Assembly: GCA_023251515.1 (NCBI GenBank)
Contig: JAHEYQ010000007.1
Coordinates: 2,924-50,352, forward strand
Reading direction: 5' to 3'
Source of the DNA: Bacteroidales bacterium
Lineage (GTDB): Bacteria > Bacteroidota > Bacteroidia > Bacteroidales > JACABE01
DNA length: 47,429 bases
Below the pieces are notes generated by a model that had not been told where the DNA came from, did not search any database, and saw only the letters and a list, made by a program, of their open reading frames with translations. Positions 35,554 through 43,849 of the stretch are shown here, piece by piece (position 1 is the stretch's first letter; every line of letters begins with the position of its first letter). The translations under genes were made by a program, and so were the position numbers.

Positions 35554-35561
35554 CAAAGATA
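35554..35561 (-). promoter_or_regulatory. -7 element of rimP-nusA-infB
   Basis: The minus strand reads TATCTTTG, a full TAnnTTTG match. It predicts a start near 35547 and a leader of about 97 nt. The -33 element is unclear (nearest TTG is 12 bp away). Confidence 0.5.
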
Positions 35562-35771
35562 TTAAAAATCTTTCAATTATGATTGTTTTTTTTAAAAAAA
35601 TCATATTTTCAAATTGGTTTTTAAAAGCAAAATGATTAGAAATATTTATTAACAGTTTGTATATGTTACATAATCAGGCGTATAATGCGTTTAGCTTATT
35701 TAATTATAAATCATTTTGAATAATAATCATTTTTTATTCCTTAATAATTAACATGTTGGTAAAATATTGTT

Positions 35772-35779
35772 TATCTTTG
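35772..35779 (+). promoter_or_regulatory. -7 element of the kelch-like T9SS gene
   Basis: TATCTTTG matches TAnnTTTG, 26 bp upstream of the ATG. A TTG is present at 35755-35757, with 14-bp spacing. Confidence 0.5.
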
Positions 35780-35805
35780 TGTAACAAATTTTAATTTATC
35801 ATACT

Positions 35806-37278
35806 ATGAAAAAAAATATATTTTTTATCCTATTAATGGGATTTATGAGCACTTTCGCTCAAAATGGCGGTTTTGTAAAACAAAATGTGCCCGAATTAAG
35901 TATTGGAAGAACTGATATTAAAGGAGCATTATTACCTGATGGTTCTTTTATTGTATTTGGAGGTCATATTCCTGGTTTCCAAAGATCGAATACCGCTGAA
36001 CGTTGGAAAGAAGGCGATACTGCATGGACTGTTTTTACTATGACTGATTATCGTGATTATAGTGCAATTGTTAGGATTGACAGCAACCATATTTTCCTGG
36101 CTGGAGGTATGGCTTCTGGAGGTGGAGTAGGCCAAATTGCTTCTACTGAAATTTATGATGCCACCAACAATACTTTCACGCCTAAAGCAAATATGCAAGT
36201 TGCAAGAACATGGTTCAGGGGTGCAAAACTTACTAATAACAAAATGCTTTTTGTTGGTAATTGGTATAATGATGCATTTAATGCAGAGATATACAACCCT
36301 GTAAATGACTCTTTTGAGCTAACACAATATGTTGTTAATCCAAGAGCTTGTGCTTATGTAATTCCAAGAAGCAACAACGGTGCAGTGATTATGGGTGGAC
36401 TTGGCACAACAGGTGGTGATATTGAATCAATTGAAATTTTTGATTATGCAACAAAATCATTTTCATTGTACAGAAATCATTTATTGGTAAATGATTCAGG
36501 ATGGATTTATAATACTATGTTTCCCAGCGGTACTTATTTCTCTGAAGATCATTCTCTCAATGGAAAATTTTATTTTTCTGCATATAAACCTCTAACACCA
36601 TCAGGATATCAATATATGATATTTTCGCTTGATCCAGATTCATTGATAATTAAGCCTGTTATCACAAATACTAGTTTATTAAAATTTGATCAGTCAAACG
36701 GAGATTCAATTAATTTTGGTTTATCTGTTAACTTTTTCATGAATAAAACACTTAAAAGAATATATTTTTGGGCAAATAATGTAAATCTAAATTCTACAGG
36801 TAATTACCCTATGTCGCTTTACACTTATGATTTTAATACTGATTATATTTACAAGCCAATCGATAGTAAAATGTTTGATTACAATCCTGTTTCGGGTGGC
36901 GGTTGCGTTTTGCAAAACGGCAAAATACTATTCGCAGGAGGTACAATATCAAGCAATTATGATGCTCATCCTTATTGCTTTATTGCAAATCCAGATAATA
37001 TTACTGGTGTAAGTGAAACTGCATTAAATACAGATGTTTTAAATATCTTCCCAAATCCGGTTTCTGAAGTTCTGAATTTTACATATAATGGAAATGCAAA
37101 AGGACAATGCGAAGTGAATATCATTGACATTAATGGAAAATCCTTAATTTCAAATCAGATAAATCTAAATACCGGAATAAATAATATTTATTTAGATGCA
37201 ACTAATTTAGCTAAAGGAATTTATATTTTACAATTAAACAGTTGTGGAAAAACTACTTACGCAAAATTTATAAAGTAA
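35806..37278 (+). CDS. Kelch-like repeat protein with T9SS type A sorting domain
   Basis: The 490-aa protein has a signal peptide (about 1-18, MSTFAQ) and a beta-propeller-like body with kelch-type repeats (IKGALLPDGSFIVFGGHIPG; YSAIVRIDSNHIFLAGGMASGG; NKMLFVGNWYNDAFNAEIYNP; CAYVIPRSNNGAVIMGGLG). The final 75 residues form a T9SS sorting domain (NIFPNPVSEVLNFTYNG ... LAKGIYILQLNS). It is predicted to be secreted across the outer membrane by T9SS. Its ligand or substrate is unknown. It is a single-gene unit. Confidence 0.88.
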   Translation: MKKNIFFILLMGFMSTFAQNGGFVKQNVPELSIGRTDIKGALLPDGSFIVFGGHIPGFQRSNTAERWKEGDTAWTVFTMTDYRDYSAIVRIDSNHIFLAGGMASGGGVGQIASTEIYDATNNTFTPKANMQVARTWFRGAKLTNNKMLFVGNWYNDAFNAEIYNPVNDSFELTQYVVNPRACAYVIPRSNNGAVIMGGLGTTGGDIESIEIFDYATKSFSLYRNHLLVNDSGWIYNTMFPSGTYFSEDHSLNGKFYFSAYKPLTPSGYQYMIFSLDPDSLIIKPVITNTSLLKFDQSNGDSINFGLSVNFFMNKTLKRIYFWANNVNLNSTGNYPMSLYTYDFNTDYIYKPIDSKMFDYNPVSGGGCVLQNGKILFAGGTISSNYDAHPYCFIANPDNITGVSETALNTDVLNIFPNPVSEVLNFTYNGNAKGQCEVNIIDINGKSLISNQINLNTGINNIYLDATNLAKGIYILQLNSCGKTTYAKFIK

Positions 37279-37297
37279 TATCTTTCAATAAATTATT

Positions 37298-37330
37298 AAA
37301 AAAGACCATTTATTTAAGATGGTCTTTTTT
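37298..37330 (+). terminator. Terminator after the kelch-like gene
   Basis: AAAAAAGACCAT and ATGGTCTTTTTT form a 12-bp stem with a 9-nt loop, 20 bp past the stop. Confidence 0.88.
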
Positions 37331-37365
37331 TATTTTAAATCGGTTTAGTAATTATTTTTATTTTT

Positions 37366-37392
37366 TTGATTGCTTAAAAAAATGTAGGTTTG
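37366..37392 (+). promoter_or_regulatory. Promoter of the sugar transporter gene
   Basis: TTG (37366-37368) and TAGGTTTG (37385-37392) are 16 bp apart. The ATG follows 17 bp after the -7 element. Confidence 0.5.
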
Positions 37393-37408
37393 CATTAAAA
37401 TAATATTT

Positions 37409-38737
37409 ATGTCAACTAAAAATCAAACTTACAGCAAATCGGAATATTTTTTTTCCATTTCATTAATTGGCGTCCTATTTTTTCTGTTTGGATTTGTAAC
37501 ATGGCTTAATGGTGCATTAATTCCTTTCTTGAAAACAGCCTGCGAACTTAATGATATCGCAGCATATTTAGTAACTTTTGCATTTTATATTTCCTATTTT
37601 GTTATGGCAATTCCATCTTCTAAAATATTGGAACGCATTGGTTTTCGTAATGGTATGACTTTAGGACTAGCAGTGATGGCTTTGGGTGCTTTGATTTTTA
37701 TTCCGGCAGCATTAAATCGTTCTTACTTTTTATTTTTAAACGGTTTGTTTATTTTGGGATCTGGCTTAGCTTTATTGCAAACAGCAGTAAATCCATATGT
37801 TACAATTATCGGACCTATTGAAAGTGCAGCCAAAAGAATAAGTATTATGGGTATTTGCAACAAAATTGCCGGCGTTTTAGCTCCCATATTATTGGCTTCC
37901 ATATTATTAAAAGATGCCGAACACATCAAAGAAACATTAGCAAACACCCTTGACTTAGGACAAAAAGCAATTTTATTGGATGAACTTGCTAATCGGCTAA
38001 TAATGCCATACTTATATATGACAGGATTTTTGGCTGCATTGGCACTAATGATTCGCTTTGCACATCTTCCTGAAATTAATCCCGAAGAAAATGAAACCAA
38101 ACAGAAAGAAAATTTACATAAAACCATTTTTAGTTATCCTCATTTGCTTTTGGGTGTTATTGCTTTATTTTTCTATGTTGGTGTAGAAGTAATTGCTGGT
38201 GATACCATTATTCGTTATGGCGAATCATTGGGAGTTGCAATGGCATCTGCAAAGTATTTCACTTCATTAATGCTGATTTTCATGGTAATAGGATATTTCT
38301 TCGGAGTTGCTTTTATTCCAAAATTAATTTCACAACAAAAAGCATTGACAATTTGTGCAATATTAGGAATACTTCTCACTTTAGCAGCAATTTTTGTTCC
38401 TTCAACTTCTTTTTTAGAAATCCCATTTATTGATTTACTTACCTTCCAATCAATTACATTAACAATACCTTATACAGTTCTTTTTATTGCAATGTTGGGT
38501 TTGGCTAATTCACTGGTTTGGCCTGCAATATGGCCTTTGGCTTTAGATGGAGTTGGAAAATATACTAAAATAGGATCTGCCTTATTAATTATGGCAATAG
38601 CAGGTGGTGCAATCCTTCCTTTGATTTACGGATGGCTTACTCAGGTTTTGAAAAGCACACAACAAGCCTATTGGATCGCAATTCCTTGTTATCTGATAAT
38701 CCTTTACTTTGCAATATGGGGACATAAAAAGAAATAA
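37409..38737 (+). CDS. FucP/GluP-type sugar MFS transporter
   Basis: The 442-aa inner-membrane protein has about 12 transmembrane helices and the family signature FGFVTWLNGALIPFLKTACELN at its N-terminus, followed by GFRNGMTLGLAVMALGAL and LLQTAVNPYVTIIGP. This family (fucose, glucose/galactose, N-acetylglucosamine permeases) works by proton symport. The exact sugar cannot be told from sequence, and no sugar kinase is adjacent. An M20 dipeptidase gene follows 52 bp later. Confidence 0.92.
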   Translation: MSTKNQTYSKSEYFFSISLIGVLFFLFGFVTWLNGALIPFLKTACELNDIAAYLVTFAFYISYFVMAIPSSKILERIGFRNGMTLGLAVMALGALIFIPAALNRSYFLFLNGLFILGSGLALLQTAVNPYVTIIGPIESAAKRISIMGICNKIAGVLAPILLASILLKDAEHIKETLANTLDLGQKAILLDELANRLIMPYLYMTGFLAALALMIRFAHLPEINPEENETKQKENLHKTIFSYPHLLLGVIALFFYVGVEVIAGDTIIRYGESLGVAMASAKYFTSLMLIFMVIGYFFGVAFIPKLISQQKALTICAILGILLTLAAIFVPSTSFLEIPFIDLLTFQSITLTIPYTVLFIAMLGLANSLVWPAIWPLALDGVGKYTKIGSALLIMAIAGGAILPLIYGWLTQVLKSTQQAYWIAIPCYLIILYFAIWGHKKK

Positions 38738-38789
38738 TTAATCGATTTTTTTCATATTTTTACATTCAAAATTTTTAATAAAATCAATC

Positions 38790-40163
38790 ATGAATTATAT
38801 CAATCAATACATTGAAGAACACAAAGAAAGGTTTTTAGAAGAACTTTTCGGTTTAATCAGAATTCCATCAATCAGCTCATTATCGGAGAATAAACCAGAT
38901 ATGATAAACGCAGCCGAATATTGGAAAAATAGTATTTTACAAGCAGGTGCTGACAAAGCAAAAATTATTCCAACTGACGGAAATCCTGTTGTTTATGGAG
39001 AAAAAATAATCGACAAAAATTTACCAACTGTTTTGGTTTACGGGCATTATGATGTAATGCCGGTTGACCCGTTGGATTTATGGAAAACACTTCCTTTCGA
39101 ACCTCAAATCATTGATGGTAAAATAGTTGCGCGTGGCGCTGATGACGATAAAGGTCAGGCATTTATGCATGCAAAAGCATTTGAATTGATGGTAAAAACC
39201 AATACTTTGCCTTGCAATGTAAAATTTATGATTGAAGGTGAAGAAGAAATCGGTTCGCCCAATCTTCCAAAGTTTTGCGAAAAACATAAAGAAATGCTTA
39301 AAGCAGATATTATTTTGGTTTCCGATACCGGAATGATTGCTCAGGATATACCTTCTATTACTACAGGATTAAGAGGTTTAAGTTATATGGAAGTGGCAGT
39401 TACTGGTCCAAACCGCGATTTGCATTCGGGTATTTTTGGTGGAGCTGTAGCAAATCCTGCAAATATTCTGGCAAAAATGATAGCTAGCTTACATGATGAA
39501 AATAATCATATCACTATCCCAGGATTTTATGATGATGTGTTGGAAATCAGCACTGAAGAGAGAGCAGAAATGGCAAAAGCACCATTCAATCTTGAGAATT
39601 ACAAAAAAGCTTTGGATATAAAAAGTGAATGGGGCGAAAAAGGATTTTCAACTACAGAAAGAACAGGTATCCGTCCAACATTAGATATCAACGGAATATG
39701 GAGCGGTTATATTGGTGAAGGTGCTAAAACCGTATTGCCATCAATCGCAACAGCCAAAATATCAATGCGATTGGTTCCAAATCAAAGTAATGACAAAATC
39801 AGTGCTTTATTCCAAAAGCATTTTGAAGCCATTGCTCCTGATTTTGTAAAAGTCAAAGTTTCAGCACTTCATGGTGGAGAACCTTATGTTTCTCCTATTG
39901 ATATGCCTGCATATAAAGCAGCTGAAAAAGCTTATACAGAAACCTTTGGAATTAAACCAGTTCCTACTCGTAGCGGAGGAAGTATTCCTGTAATTGCTGA
40001 TTTTGAGAAAATATTGGGGATTAAATCAATTTTGATGGGATTTGGATTAGAGTCAGATGCGATTCATTCACCCAATGAAAATTATCCATTATTTAACTTT
40101 TATAAAGGGATAGAAACGATACCGTATTTTTATAAATTCTATTCAGAATTGCTGAATAAGTAA
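38790..40163 (+). CDS. M20-family dipeptidase
   Basis: The 457-aa metallopeptidase has the di-zinc ligands of the family: H86 in YGHYDVMP, D119 in GADDDKGQ, the E152-E153 pair in EGEEEIGSPN, D in VSDTG and a C-terminal H in DAIHSPNENY. It matches the cytoplasmic dipeptidase subgroup related to carnosinase and PepV-like enzymes. The substrate is not determined. A terminator lies downstream, so it may end the transporter transcript. Confidence 0.92.
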   Translation: MNYINQYIEEHKERFLEELFGLIRIPSISSLSENKPDMINAAEYWKNSILQAGADKAKIIPTDGNPVVYGEKIIDKNLPTVLVYGHYDVMPVDPLDLWKTLPFEPQIIDGKIVARGADDDKGQAFMHAKAFELMVKTNTLPCNVKFMIEGEEEIGSPNLPKFCEKHKEMLKADIILVSDTGMIAQDIPSITTGLRGLSYMEVAVTGPNRDLHSGIFGGAVANPANILAKMIASLHDENNHITIPGFYDDVLEISTEERAEMAKAPFNLENYKKALDIKSEWGEKGFSTTERTGIRPTLDINGIWSGYIGEGAKTVLPSIATAKISMRLVPNQSNDKISALFQKHFEAIAPDFVKVKVSALHGGEPYVSPIDMPAYKAAEKAYTETFGIKPVPTRSGGSIPVIADFEKILGIKSILMGFGLESDAIHSPNENYPLFNFYKGIETIPYFYKFYSELLNK

Positions 40164-40217
40164 GCAAACATAAACTTTTGTGTTTTTTTTATTAAATTCA
40201 CATTTTCAATAACATAT

Positions 40218-40249
40218 AAGCATTGATGAAAAAATTTAATGCTTTTTTT
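40218..40249 (+). terminator. Terminator after the M20 dipeptidase gene
   Basis: AAGCATT (40218-40224) and AATGCTT (40238-40244) form a stem followed by further T residues. Confidence 0.75.
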
Positions 40250-40318
40250 GTTAAAAAAACAACTTTTGTAAAGAAAAAATGTTACTTTTACATATTATTT
40301 AACTAAAATTTTAAAACG

Positions 40319-40786
40319 ATGAAGAGAATATCTATTTTGTTTGCAATTATTATTGCATTAGGGATGAGCAAAGTTAATGCTCAAGCTTTTGACGGAAAAG
40401 GAAGTTTTATGATTGGCCCAACAGTAGGTCTATCTTGGGGTGCTGCTTTCGGAGTAACAGCTGATTATGGTTTAAATGACAACTGGAGTTTAGGAGGTGA
40501 TGTTATGTACACATCTTATTCTTCAATTGGAACCGATTTTACTTTAATTGGTGTTTTAGCAGCAGCTTCATACCATTTTGATTTCCTTGGTAAAGAGTGG
40601 GATCCATATTTAAAAGGTGGTTTAGGTTATATGAACTGGAGCGTTAGTGGCATTGGTGCTTCTCCTTCTGCTTTTGGAATTATGGGACAAGCTGGTGTTA
40701 GATATTACCTCAAAGACAATTTAGCTTTAAGAGCTTCATTGGGTGCTCCTTACTACATTGGTGTAGGGGTTGATTTCAAATTATAA
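40319..40786 (+). CDS. Small outer-membrane beta-barrel protein
   Basis: The 155-aa protein has a signal peptide (about 1-22, SKVNAQ) and alternating hydrophobic strands typical of an eight-stranded barrel (GSFMIGPTVGLSWGAAFGVT, WSLGGDVMYTSYSS, VRYYLKDNLALRASLGAPYY). It ends in a C-terminal hydrophobic strand (GVGVDFKL). It is probably an OmpX/OmpW-like outer-membrane protein of unknown role. It forms a single-gene unit with a strong terminator. Confidence 0.85.
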   Translation: MKRISILFAIIIALGMSKVNAQAFDGKGSFMIGPTVGLSWGAAFGVTADYGLNDNWSLGGDVMYTSYSSIGTDFTLIGVLAAASYHFDFLGKEWDPYLKGGLGYMNWSVSGIGASPSAFGIMGQAGVRYYLKDNLALRASLGAPYYIGVGVDFKL

Positions 40787-40803
40787 TTTAAAATCTTATC
40801 AAT

Positions 40804-40836
40804 AAAAAGCCTTTTCAAATTGAAAAGGCTTTTTTT
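40804..40836 (+). terminator. Terminator after the small barrel gene
   Basis: A perfect 15-bp stem (40804-40818 with 40820-40834) is followed by a T tract. Confidence 0.92.
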
Positions 40837-40879
40837 ATGTTTATTTTTTTATCTTTATAAAATTAATTTTCTACAATAA

Positions 40880-40887
40880 TATTTTTG
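40880..40887 (+). promoter_or_regulatory. -7 element of the mtnA operon
   Basis: TATTTTTG matches TAnnTTTG, 13 bp upstream of the mtnA ATG. The transcript would have almost no leader. The -33 element is not obvious. Confidence 0.45.
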
Positions 40888-40900
40888 TAAACATCTAATA

Positions 40901-41938
40901 ATGAATGTAAATAATAAACATTATTTAACCATTTGGTTTCAAAATGGAATAGTATATATGATCAATCAGGATTTATTACCTTTCAGGTTTGAAATTTATG
41001 AATCAAAATCATATACTGATACTTGTTTTGCAATAAAAAATATGATAGTAAGAGGAGCCGGTGCTATAGGCGCTGCTGCCGGTTTTGCCATGGCTCAGGC
41101 TTTTTTGCAATGTGATGGAAATCTGAATTTTGTGCAAAAAGCAAAATCAGAAATTGAAGCTACTCGTCCAACTGCAAGAAATTTGTTTTTTGCAACCGAA
41201 AGAGTTTATAGGGCTGGTTTACTTGCTGTTAAAAATGCAGAAAAAGAAGCACAACAAATTGCATTAGAAGATATTGATGCCGGTAAAATGATCGGATTTT
41301 ATGGCAATGAAATTATTAAAGATGGGATGCAGATTCTGACACATTGCAATGCGGGATGGTTAGGTTTTGTAGATTATGGAAGTGCCTTATCTCCAATATA
41401 TCATGCAAAAAATGAAGGCAAAAATCTTTTTGTTTATGCTGACGAAACCCGCCCAAGAGGTCAGGGAGCCAGACTTACTGCATGGGAACTCCAAAATGAA
41501 AAAATTCCGCATTTGATTGTCCCTGATAATGCTGGCGCTTTTTTGATGTCGAAAGGTAAAATTGATATGATAATAACAGGTGCCGACAGAATTGCAGCAA
41601 ATGGCGATGCTGCCAACAAAATCGGTACATTTGAAAAAGCAATTATTGCCAAAACATTTGGAATTCCATTTTATATTGCAGCTCCAACTTCTACATTTGA
41701 TATCAATTGTAAAAACGGAGATGAAATTATTATTGAAGTACGTTCTGAAGATGAAGTTTTATATCAGACCGGAATAAACGAAAAAGGAGAACTTTCACGA
41801 ATTTTGGTTTGTTCGCCGGGTAGTAATGCTTATAATCCTGCTTTTGATGTAACTCCAGCTTCTTACATTACTGGTTTTATAACAGAAAAAGGAATTATTG
41901 AACCCAATGTAAATGCTATAAAAAACTTATTTTCATGA
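40901..41938 (+). CDS. mtnA: S-methyl-5-thioribose-1-phosphate isomerase (MtnA family)
   Basis: The 345-aa protein is an eIF2B-related aldose-ketose isomerase that converts 5-methylthioribose 1-phosphate, or 5-deoxyribose 1-phosphate, to the 1-phospho-ribulose form. Family signatures are RGAGAIGAAAGFAMA, the catalytic C149 in LTHCNAGW, ETRPRGQGARLTAWEL and the catalytic D229 in ITGADRIAANGDAANKIGT. It is the first gene of a tight unit; its stop overlaps the aldolase start by 4 bp. No MtnC, MtnD or MtnW gene is nearby. Confidence 0.95.
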   Translation: MNVNNKHYLTIWFQNGIVYMINQDLLPFRFEIYESKSYTDTCFAIKNMIVRGAGAIGAAAGFAMAQAFLQCDGNLNFVQKAKSEIEATRPTARNLFFATERVYRAGLLAVKNAEKEAQQIALEDIDAGKMIGFYGNEIIKDGMQILTHCNAGWLGFVDYGSALSPIYHAKNEGKNLFVYADETRPRGQGARLTAWELQNEKIPHLIVPDNAGAFLMSKGKIDMIITGADRIAANGDAANKIGTFEKAIIAKTFGIPFYIAAPTSTFDINCKNGDEIIIEVRSEDEVLYQTGINEKGELSRILVCSPGSNAYNPAFDVTPASYITGFITEKGIIEPNVNAIKNLFS

Positions 41939-42561
41939 ATTTAGAAAAAGAAAAACAGGAAGTTGCTTCATTTATGCGTAGGCTCTACGAAAAAGGATTA
42001 ACCACATGTTCCGGAGGAAATGTAAGCCAACGAATTGAATCTGTTGTTGTTATAACTCCATCACAGATTGATAAAGCCTATATAGAAGCAAATCAGATAG
42101 CTGAGATAGAAATGGATGGGAAAAATCTTACTCCATATTTAAAACCAAGCATGGAAACTGCAATGCATCTGGCTGTATATAATGCTCGTCCTGATGTTAA
42201 AGCCATAGTACACGCTCACCCAATTACAGCAACTGCATTTGCCACAACGAATAAAGAAATAAATTGCAGATTAACCGGTGAAACAAGAGCGATTATCGGA
42301 ATACCGGCAAATGCACCTTATGCACTTATGGGTACTCAAACTTTAGCAGAAAAAGTGGCAGAAACCGCAACAAAAAATGCAAATGTGATTTTAATGGAAA
42401 ATCATGGTATTATTTGTTTTGGAGAAAGTTTATTAATGGCTTTCGACAGACTTGAAGTATTGGAAGCTGCTGCAAAGGCAACTTTAATTACTCATTTACT
42501 TGGAGATAAGAAAGAAATCCCACAGCAGGATTTAAATGAAATTGATAAATTGTTTTCTTAA
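41935..42561 (+). CDS. Class II aldolase/adducin-family protein
   Basis: The 208-aa zinc enzyme has the FucA/MtnB fold: SGGNVS near 26-31, the catalytic E74 in KPSMETAMH, zinc ligands H93 and H95 in VHAHP and H157 in ENHG. It overlaps mtnA by 4 bp. It may be the dehydratase MtnB of the methionine salvage pathway, or an aldolase that cleaves the MtnA product to dihydroxyacetone phosphate and an aldehyde. The absence of mtnC and mtnD here favours the aldolase, but that is inference. Confidence 0.9.
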   Translation: MNLEKEKQEVASFMRRLYEKGLTTCSGGNVSQRIESVVVITPSQIDKAYIEANQIAEIEMDGKNLTPYLKPSMETAMHLAVYNARPDVKAIVHAHPITATAFATTNKEINCRLTGETRAIIGIPANAPYALMGTQTLAEKVAETATKNANVILMENHGIICFGESLLMAFDRLEVLEAAAKATLITHLLGDKKEIPQQDLNEIDKLFS

Positions 42562-42585
42562 ATAGTTGATTTAAAAATTGAAAAA

Positions 42586-43839
42586 ATGAAAATAGCAGTA
42601 ATCGGATTTGGAGCAGCGGCAATAGGTTTTATTGAACGCATTAAAAATGAAGAACATCAAATAGTTGTTTTTGAGAAAAGTAAGGATATTTATTCTTCCA
42701 GTATTTCAGGTATCAGAGCAGATGGAAAACTTTTTGTTTCATCAGAAATGGGTGGCGAAATGTTTATTGATATGGCTTTACAAAAGAAACTAGTTGATTT
42801 TTATATTGCTAATACAGAAGATAATCATGTTGAAACCGGAAAATCATTTTCTAATAGCAATTATTACAAAAAATTTTACGAAAAAGGCTTTATGCCAATC
42901 ACTTCCGATTTTTATCATATTGGAACCGACCAACTTAAAATGGTTTTATATAATATTTACGAAGATTTTAAATCGCATCATAATATTCAATTCAGATTTG
43001 AACAAAACATTGAAAATGTTATAATTAATAGCAATAAAATTTTTGTAAATGGTCTAGATGAAGCTTTTGATAAAGTAGTGGTTGCAGTTGGCAGAAGTGG
43101 ACATAAATTAGTTAGCAGTATTTTAAAAGACCATCCTGAAATGATATTAGATAATACCAAAGTTGATTTGGGAATCCGATATGAAGTTCCGGATCATGTT
43201 GTAGATGAATTAAATAAAGAAATGTATGAGTTTAAAGTAAAATACAAAAGCAAAACCGGCTATATGGTTCGTACATTTTGCAATAATCCTTCCGGCTTTG
43301 TCGTAACTGAGAATTATGATGATTTTGTTACTGTTAACGGTCATGCCAAAATGAAAGAGAAAAGCAAAAACACCAATTTTGCAATTCTTGTAACCATACA
43401 GCTTACCGAACCATTCAATGATCCAATGGGTTATGGTTCTCATATTGCCAAACTTTCCAATTTGTTGGCAGGAAAAGGGAAAGTTATATTGCAAACATAC
43501 GACCATTTCAAAAACTCAAAACGAACAAAAAATTTATATCGGGTTCAACCTACTTTGCACAATTGCAAATACATACTGGGAGATGTTAATTTGGCTTTCC
43601 CTCGCAGAATTATTGAAAGTATTGTTGATTTTATCGAAAATCTGGAAACGGTAATTCCGGGTATTGCCTCACCGGATAATTTGGTATATGCACCAGAAAT
43701 AAAATTTTATTCCAATCTAATTGATAATTCAAAGCTTGATAATCTGAAAGTTATTGGAGATTGTTCTGGACAGACACGTTCAATTATATATGCTACAGCT
43801 CATGGGTATCTAATGGCGGAATCTTTTTTGGGTAAATAA
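42586..43839 (+). CDS. COG2509-type FAD-dependent dehydrogenase
   Basis: The 417-aa flavoprotein has an N-terminal dinucleotide-binding motif GFGAAAIG (residues 7-14) with the following acidic strand end VVFEKS. Its body resembles the uncharacterised COG2509 dehydrogenases: VVVAVGRSG, VDLGIRYEVPDHVVDEL, VRTFCNNPSGFVV, NTNFAILVTIQL, and the second FAD-binding segment LKVIGDCSGQTRSIIYATAHGY. Its substrate is unknown. It starts 25 bp after the aldolase gene, which suggests a link with that pathway. Confidence 0.85.
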   Translation: MKIAVIGFGAAAIGFIERIKNEEHQIVVFEKSKDIYSSSISGIRADGKLFVSSEMGGEMFIDMALQKKLVDFYIANTEDNHVETGKSFSNSNYYKKFYEKGFMPITSDFYHIGTDQLKMVLYNIYEDFKSHHNIQFRFEQNIENVIINSNKIFVNGLDEAFDKVVVAVGRSGHKLVSSILKDHPEMILDNTKVDLGIRYEVPDHVVDELNKEMYEFKVKYKSKTGYMVRTFCNNPSGFVVTENYDDFVTVNGHAKMKEKSKNTNFAILVTIQLTEPFNDPMGYGSHIAKLSNLLAGKGKVILQTYDHFKNSKRTKNLYRVQPTLHNCKYILGDVNLAFPRRIIESIVDFIENLETVIPGIASPDNLVYAPEIKFYSNLIDNSKLDNLKVIGDCSGQTRSIIYATAHGYLMAESFLGK

Positions 43840-43849
43840 ATTTTATATA

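Larger units (their letters stand above)
35451..35805. other. 355-bp divergent intergenic region rimP/kelch-like gene
   Basis: It contains the rimP leader elements (35447-35519), a minus-strand -7 element at 35554-35561, an AT-only inverted repeat at 35578-35605 (TATGATT...AATCATA with T/A tracts), and the plus-strand promoter element at 35772-35779. Nothing else was recognised. Confidence 0.7.
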
